Shown here piece after piece: positions 12,142 through 14,015 of a stretch of 14,015 nucleotides of DNA. Origin of the DNA: JTS-RE37 sp041743425 (GTDB taxonomy: Bacteria > Bacteroidota > Bacteroidia > Flavobacteriales > Flavobacteriaceae); contig JBGTMS010000049.1 of the NCBI GenBank assembly GCA_041743425.1, positions 1 through 14,015 on the forward strand, in the 5' to 3' direction. Made by a program: the position numbers and the translations under genes. The notes under the pieces were generated by a model. It saw only the letters and a list, made by a program, of their open reading frames with translations. It made no database searches and was not told where the DNA came from. Each line of letters begins with the position of its first letter. Position 1 is the stretch's first letter.

Positions 12142-13329
12142 ATGGCAAAGGCAACTTTTGATCGTTCCAAACCTCACATGAATATAGGTACTATTGGACA
12201 CGTTGATCACGGTAAAACTACGTTAACTGCGGCTATCACTTCGGTATTGGCCAAAGCTGGTTTATCGGAAGCAAGGAGTTTCGATTCTATCGACAATGCT
12301 CCTGAAGAAAAAGAACGGGGTATTACGATTAATACCTCTCACGTAGAGTACCAGACAGAGAACAGGCACTATGCACATGTTGATTGTCCCGGACACGCGG
12401 ATTATGTGAAGAACATGGTAACGGGTGCTGCTCAAATGGATGGTGCTATCCTTGTCGTTGCCGCAACTGATGGTCCAATGCCTCAAACGAGAGAACATAT
12501 CCTTCTTGGACGCCAGGTAGGTATTCCAAGAATGGTGGTATTCCTGAACAAAGTAGATATGGTGGACGATGATGAGCTTCTGGAGCTGGTAGAAATGGAA
12601 GTAAGAGAGCTTCTTTCCTTCTATGAGTACGACGGAGACAATGGACCTGTCATTTCAGGATCCGCATTGGGCGCCTTAAACGGCGAACAAAAATGGGTGG
12701 ATTCCGTTATGGAATTGATGTCTGCCGTTGACAAATGGATCGAAATGCCTAAAAGGGATGTTGAGAAGGAATTCTTGATGCCTGTAGAAGATGTTTTCAC
12801 AATCACAGGACGTGGGACCGTAGCAACAGGACGAATCGAGACCGGAGTTGCGAATACTGGAGATTCCGTGGATATTATTGGAATGGGGGCACAAAAACTG
12901 ACTTCAACTGTTACAGGTGTTGAAATGTTCCGTAAGATTCTCGATAGAGGTGAAGCTGGTGATAACGTAGGAATTCTATTGAGAGGTATTGAAAAAACGG
13001 ATATCAAGAGGGGCATGGTTATTTGTAAACCAGGTTCTGTGAAGCCTCATGCAAAATTTGAAGCAGAGGTTTACATCCTTAAAAAAGAAGAAGGTGGAAG
13101 GCACACTCCTTTTCATAATAACTACCGACCACAGTTCTATGTCCGTACTACGGACGTGACCGGAACCATCAACCTTCCAAGCGGTGTTGAAATGGTGATG
13201 CCAGGTGATAACCTTACCATCATTGTAGACCTTTTGCAACCCATCGCATTGAGTGTGGGATTGCGATTTGCGATCCGCGAAGGTGGCAGAACCGTTGGTG
13301 CGGGTCAGGTTACCAAAATATTGGATTAA
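12142..13329 (+). CDS. tuf: Elongation factor Tu
   Basis: A 395-residue EF-Tu, which delivers aminoacyl-tRNA to the ribosomal A site with GTP hydrolysis. All G-domain motifs are present: GHVDHGKTT near residue 19, the switch I stretch EERGITINT, DCPGHADYVKNM, NKVDMVDD and SGSALGAL. Domain 2 has FTITGRGTVATGRIETG. Domain 3 has HTPFHNNYRPQFYVRTTDVTG and the C-terminus ending GQVTKILD. Length and sequence are fully ordinary. An A-rich leader without Shine-Dalgarno precedes the ATG. The gene lies between tRNA-Thr(GGT) and tRNA-Trp, a typical flavobacterial arrangement, and is presumably transcribed from the strong promoter in front of the tRNA cluster. A long hairpin follows the stop. Confidence 0.99.
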   Translation: MAKATFDRSKPHMNIGTIGHVDHGKTTLTAAITSVLAKAGLSEARSFDSIDNAPEEKERGITINTSHVEYQTENRHYAHVDCPGHADYVKNMVTGAAQMDGAILVVAATDGPMPQTREHILLGRQVGIPRMVVFLNKVDMVDDDELLELVEMEVRELLSFYEYDGDNGPVISGSALGALNGEQKWVDSVMELMSAVDKWIEMPKRDVEKEFLMPVEDVFTITGRGTVATGRIETGVANTGDSVDIIGMGAQKLTSTVTGVEMFRKILDRGEAGDNVGILLRGIEKTDIKRGMVICKPGSVKPHAKFEAEVYILKKEEGGRHTPFHNNYRPQFYVRTTDVTGTINLPSGVEMVMPGDNLTIIVDLLQPIALSVGLRFAIREGGRTVGAGQVTKILD

Positions 13330-13354
13330 TCGCATACGATAACTATTTGCAATG

Positions 13355-13381
13355 AAGGTGTCCGCCGATGGCGGATACCTT
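13355..13381 (+). other. 12-bp hairpin between tuf and tRNA-Trp, poor T tract
   Basis: AAGGTGTCCGCC (13355-13366) pairs with GGCGGATACCTT (13370-13381) with a single G-U and a 3-nt loop. Only one T follows the arm, so it is a weak terminator candidate. It is better seen as an mRNA 3'-end stabiliser or a processing element between tuf and the downstream tRNA-Trp/secE/nusG part. Confidence 0.6.
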
Positions 13382-13396
13382 TCAATGTAATTAACT

Positions 13397-13469
13397 ACGG
13401 GTGTAGCTCAGTTGGTAGAGCACTGGTCTCCAAAACCAGGTGTCGGGAGTTCGAGTCTCTCCTCCCGTG
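13397..13469 (+). tRNA. tRNA-Trp (anticodon CCA)
   Basis: A 73-nt cloverleaf. The anticodon stem CTGGT/ACCAG carries the loop CTCCAAA, anticodon CCA. The acceptor arms ACGGGTG/CTCCCGT pair except for T6 opposite T67, a U-U mismatch. Discriminator G, as in other bacterial tRNA-Trp; CCA is not encoded. Its last 16 nt are copied 76 bp downstream. Confidence 0.96.
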
Positions 13470-13593
13470 CTTAAGGATAGGGAAGAGGCAGAAGAGACGG
13501 GAAGTTTATCCGTCGGCGTAGCTGAAGGAAGTCTCTCCTCCCGTGCTGAAAGAAAAGGAAGAGGCAAAAGGATCCAGCGGCGCAGCCGAAGAA
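13454..13593 (+). repeat. Degenerate two-copy tandem repeat containing the tRNA-Trp 3' end
   Basis: Copy 1 (13454-13529) and copy 2 (13530-13593) share an identical 18-nt start, AGTCTCTCCTCCCGTGCT. They continue with GGGAAGAGGCA/AGGAAGAGGCA and then GTCGGCGTAGCTGAAGGAA/AGCGGCGCAGCCGAAGAAA. Copy 2 lacks about 12 nt in the middle. The first part of copy 1 is the T arm and acceptor end of the functional tRNA-Trp. A 6-bp hairpin, GACGGG/TCCGTC, lies at 13496-13514 in copy 1. Confidence 0.75.
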
Positions 13594-13620
13594 ATAGTAC
13601 CGGATTATTAAATACACTGA

Positions 13621-13809
13621 ATGCTGACATATATTAAGGAATCCGTAGAAGAGTTAAGAAATAACGTTACCCTGCCCAGCCGGGCTGAAGCTTCTAACCT
13701 AATGGTAATAGTTGCGGTTTTCTCAATCCTGTTTGCATTGGCGACCTGGGGTGTAGATACTGTCTTTAGCGAATTAATTACATTGTATTTTAACACATTA
13801 ATAAATTAA
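13621..13809 (+). CDS. secE: Preprotein translocase subunit SecE
   Basis: A 62-residue protein with an amphipathic N-terminal helix, TYIKESVEELRNNVTLPSRAEA. One membrane segment follows at about residues 26-46 (NLMVIVAVFSILFALATWGVD), and the sequence ends FSELITLYFNTLIN. This is the short SecE form typical of Bacteroidota. SecE clamps SecY in the SecYEG channel. Its position directly before nusG and after tRNA-Trp is the conserved bacterial order. The ATG at 13621 gives the normal length. The 150 nt before it hold the tRNA-Trp repeat and no visible Shine-Dalgarno. Confidence 0.96.
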   Translation: MLTYIKESVEELRNNVTLPSRAEASNLMVIVAVFSILFALATWGVDTVFSELITLYFNTLIN

Positions 13810-13819
13810 GCAGGGATCG

Positions 13820-14015
13820 ATGTCAGAAGTGCTGGATAAGAAATGGTATGTGGTGAGGGCCGTAAGCGGTCAGGAGAATAAGATCAAAGGATACATTGAA
13901 ACTGAAGTAGAACGTCATGGCTTCGGTGATTTCCTGGAAGAAGTTCTGGTTCCTACTGAAAAGGTGGTGCAAATCAGGAACGGTAAGAAAATAAATAAGG
14001 AGCGTGTATATTTCC
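13820..14015 (+). CDS. nusG: Transcription termination/antitermination protein NusG, N-terminal part (cut by window edge)
   Basis: The frame beginning at the ATG at 13820 (MSEVLDKKWYVVRAVSGQEN) remains open to the right edge, giving 65 residues. It covers most of the NGN domain: KWYVVRAVSGQENKIKGYIE, then FLEEVLVPTEKVVQIRNGKK. NusG binds RNA polymerase and couples it to Rho or to the ribosome. It starts 10 nt after the secE stop, the universal secE-nusG pairing. The continuation outside the window is expected to be nusG's KOW domain and then the rplK/rplA genes. Confidence 0.96.
   Translation, partial: MSEVLDKKWYVVRAVSGQENKIKGYIETEVERHGFGDFLEEVLVPTEKVVQIRNGKKINKERVYF

Noticed and set aside
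13391..13637. Open frames on both strands across tRNA-Trp and the repeat (65 and 79 residues)
   Set aside because: Both run through the tRNA gene and the repeat; sequences such as GGETRTPDTWFWRP are typical artefacts of translating tRNA-Trp antisense.

Overview
The window reads as a chromosomal housekeeping segment from a member of the Bacteroidota, most likely a marine Flavobacteriaceae (genus not determined). The evidence is the gene order tRNA-Thr/Tyr/Gly/Thr - tuf - tRNA-Trp - secE - nusG, the near absence of Shine-Dalgarno sequences except in front of rpsU, repeated promoter boxes of the TTTG-N18/19-TAnnTTTG type, flavobacterial-looking proteins (DUF2851, short PspC, helix-hairpin-helix ComEA-like), and tRNA genes without encoded CCA. 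There is no sign of phage, transposon, CRISPR array or toxin-antitoxin genes.

Left part (1-2227), minus strand. The 5' 839 bases of trpE (anthranilate synthase component I) run off the left edge. A complete transcription attenuator lies in front of it: a promoter, an 18-residue leader peptide with three consecutive Trp codons (trpL), a possible antiterminator pairing and an intrinsic terminator. Upstream are a YceI-like secreted protein with its own terminator and a MarR regulator. The MarR gene carries a palindrome overlapping its -10-like box.

Middle part (2358-9522), plus strand. A redox group comes first: a TlpA-like thioredoxin lipoprotein, an exported CxxC redoxin overlapping it by 4 nt, and a single-domain rhodanese. 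Then a DUF2851 protein with a PspC-like membrane protein, and a third run of a sodium:alanine-type (AGCS) symporter, a membrane-anchored helix-hairpin-helix protein starting at TTG, and an acyl-CoA dehydrogenase. Three of these junctions are exactly 9 nt and keep frame.

Right part (9593-14015), plus strand, is devoted to translation. It holds rpsU with an extremely strong Shine-Dalgarno, a XerC/D-type recombinase, a short hibernation promoting factor, four tRNAs, tuf, tRNA-Trp, secE and the start of nusG. The HPF terminator hairpin overlaps the tRNA-operon promoter. The 3' end of tRNA-Trp is duplicated 76 bp downstream as part of a degenerate two-copy repeat.

I did not find an obviously new multi-gene system. 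The most interesting signals are regulatory: a probably leaderless trpL attenuator, the rpsU Shine-Dalgarno, the terminator/promoter overlap before the tRNA operon, and the repeat after tRNA-Trp. The most interesting poorly known protein is the DUF2851 one, which looks nuclease-like.
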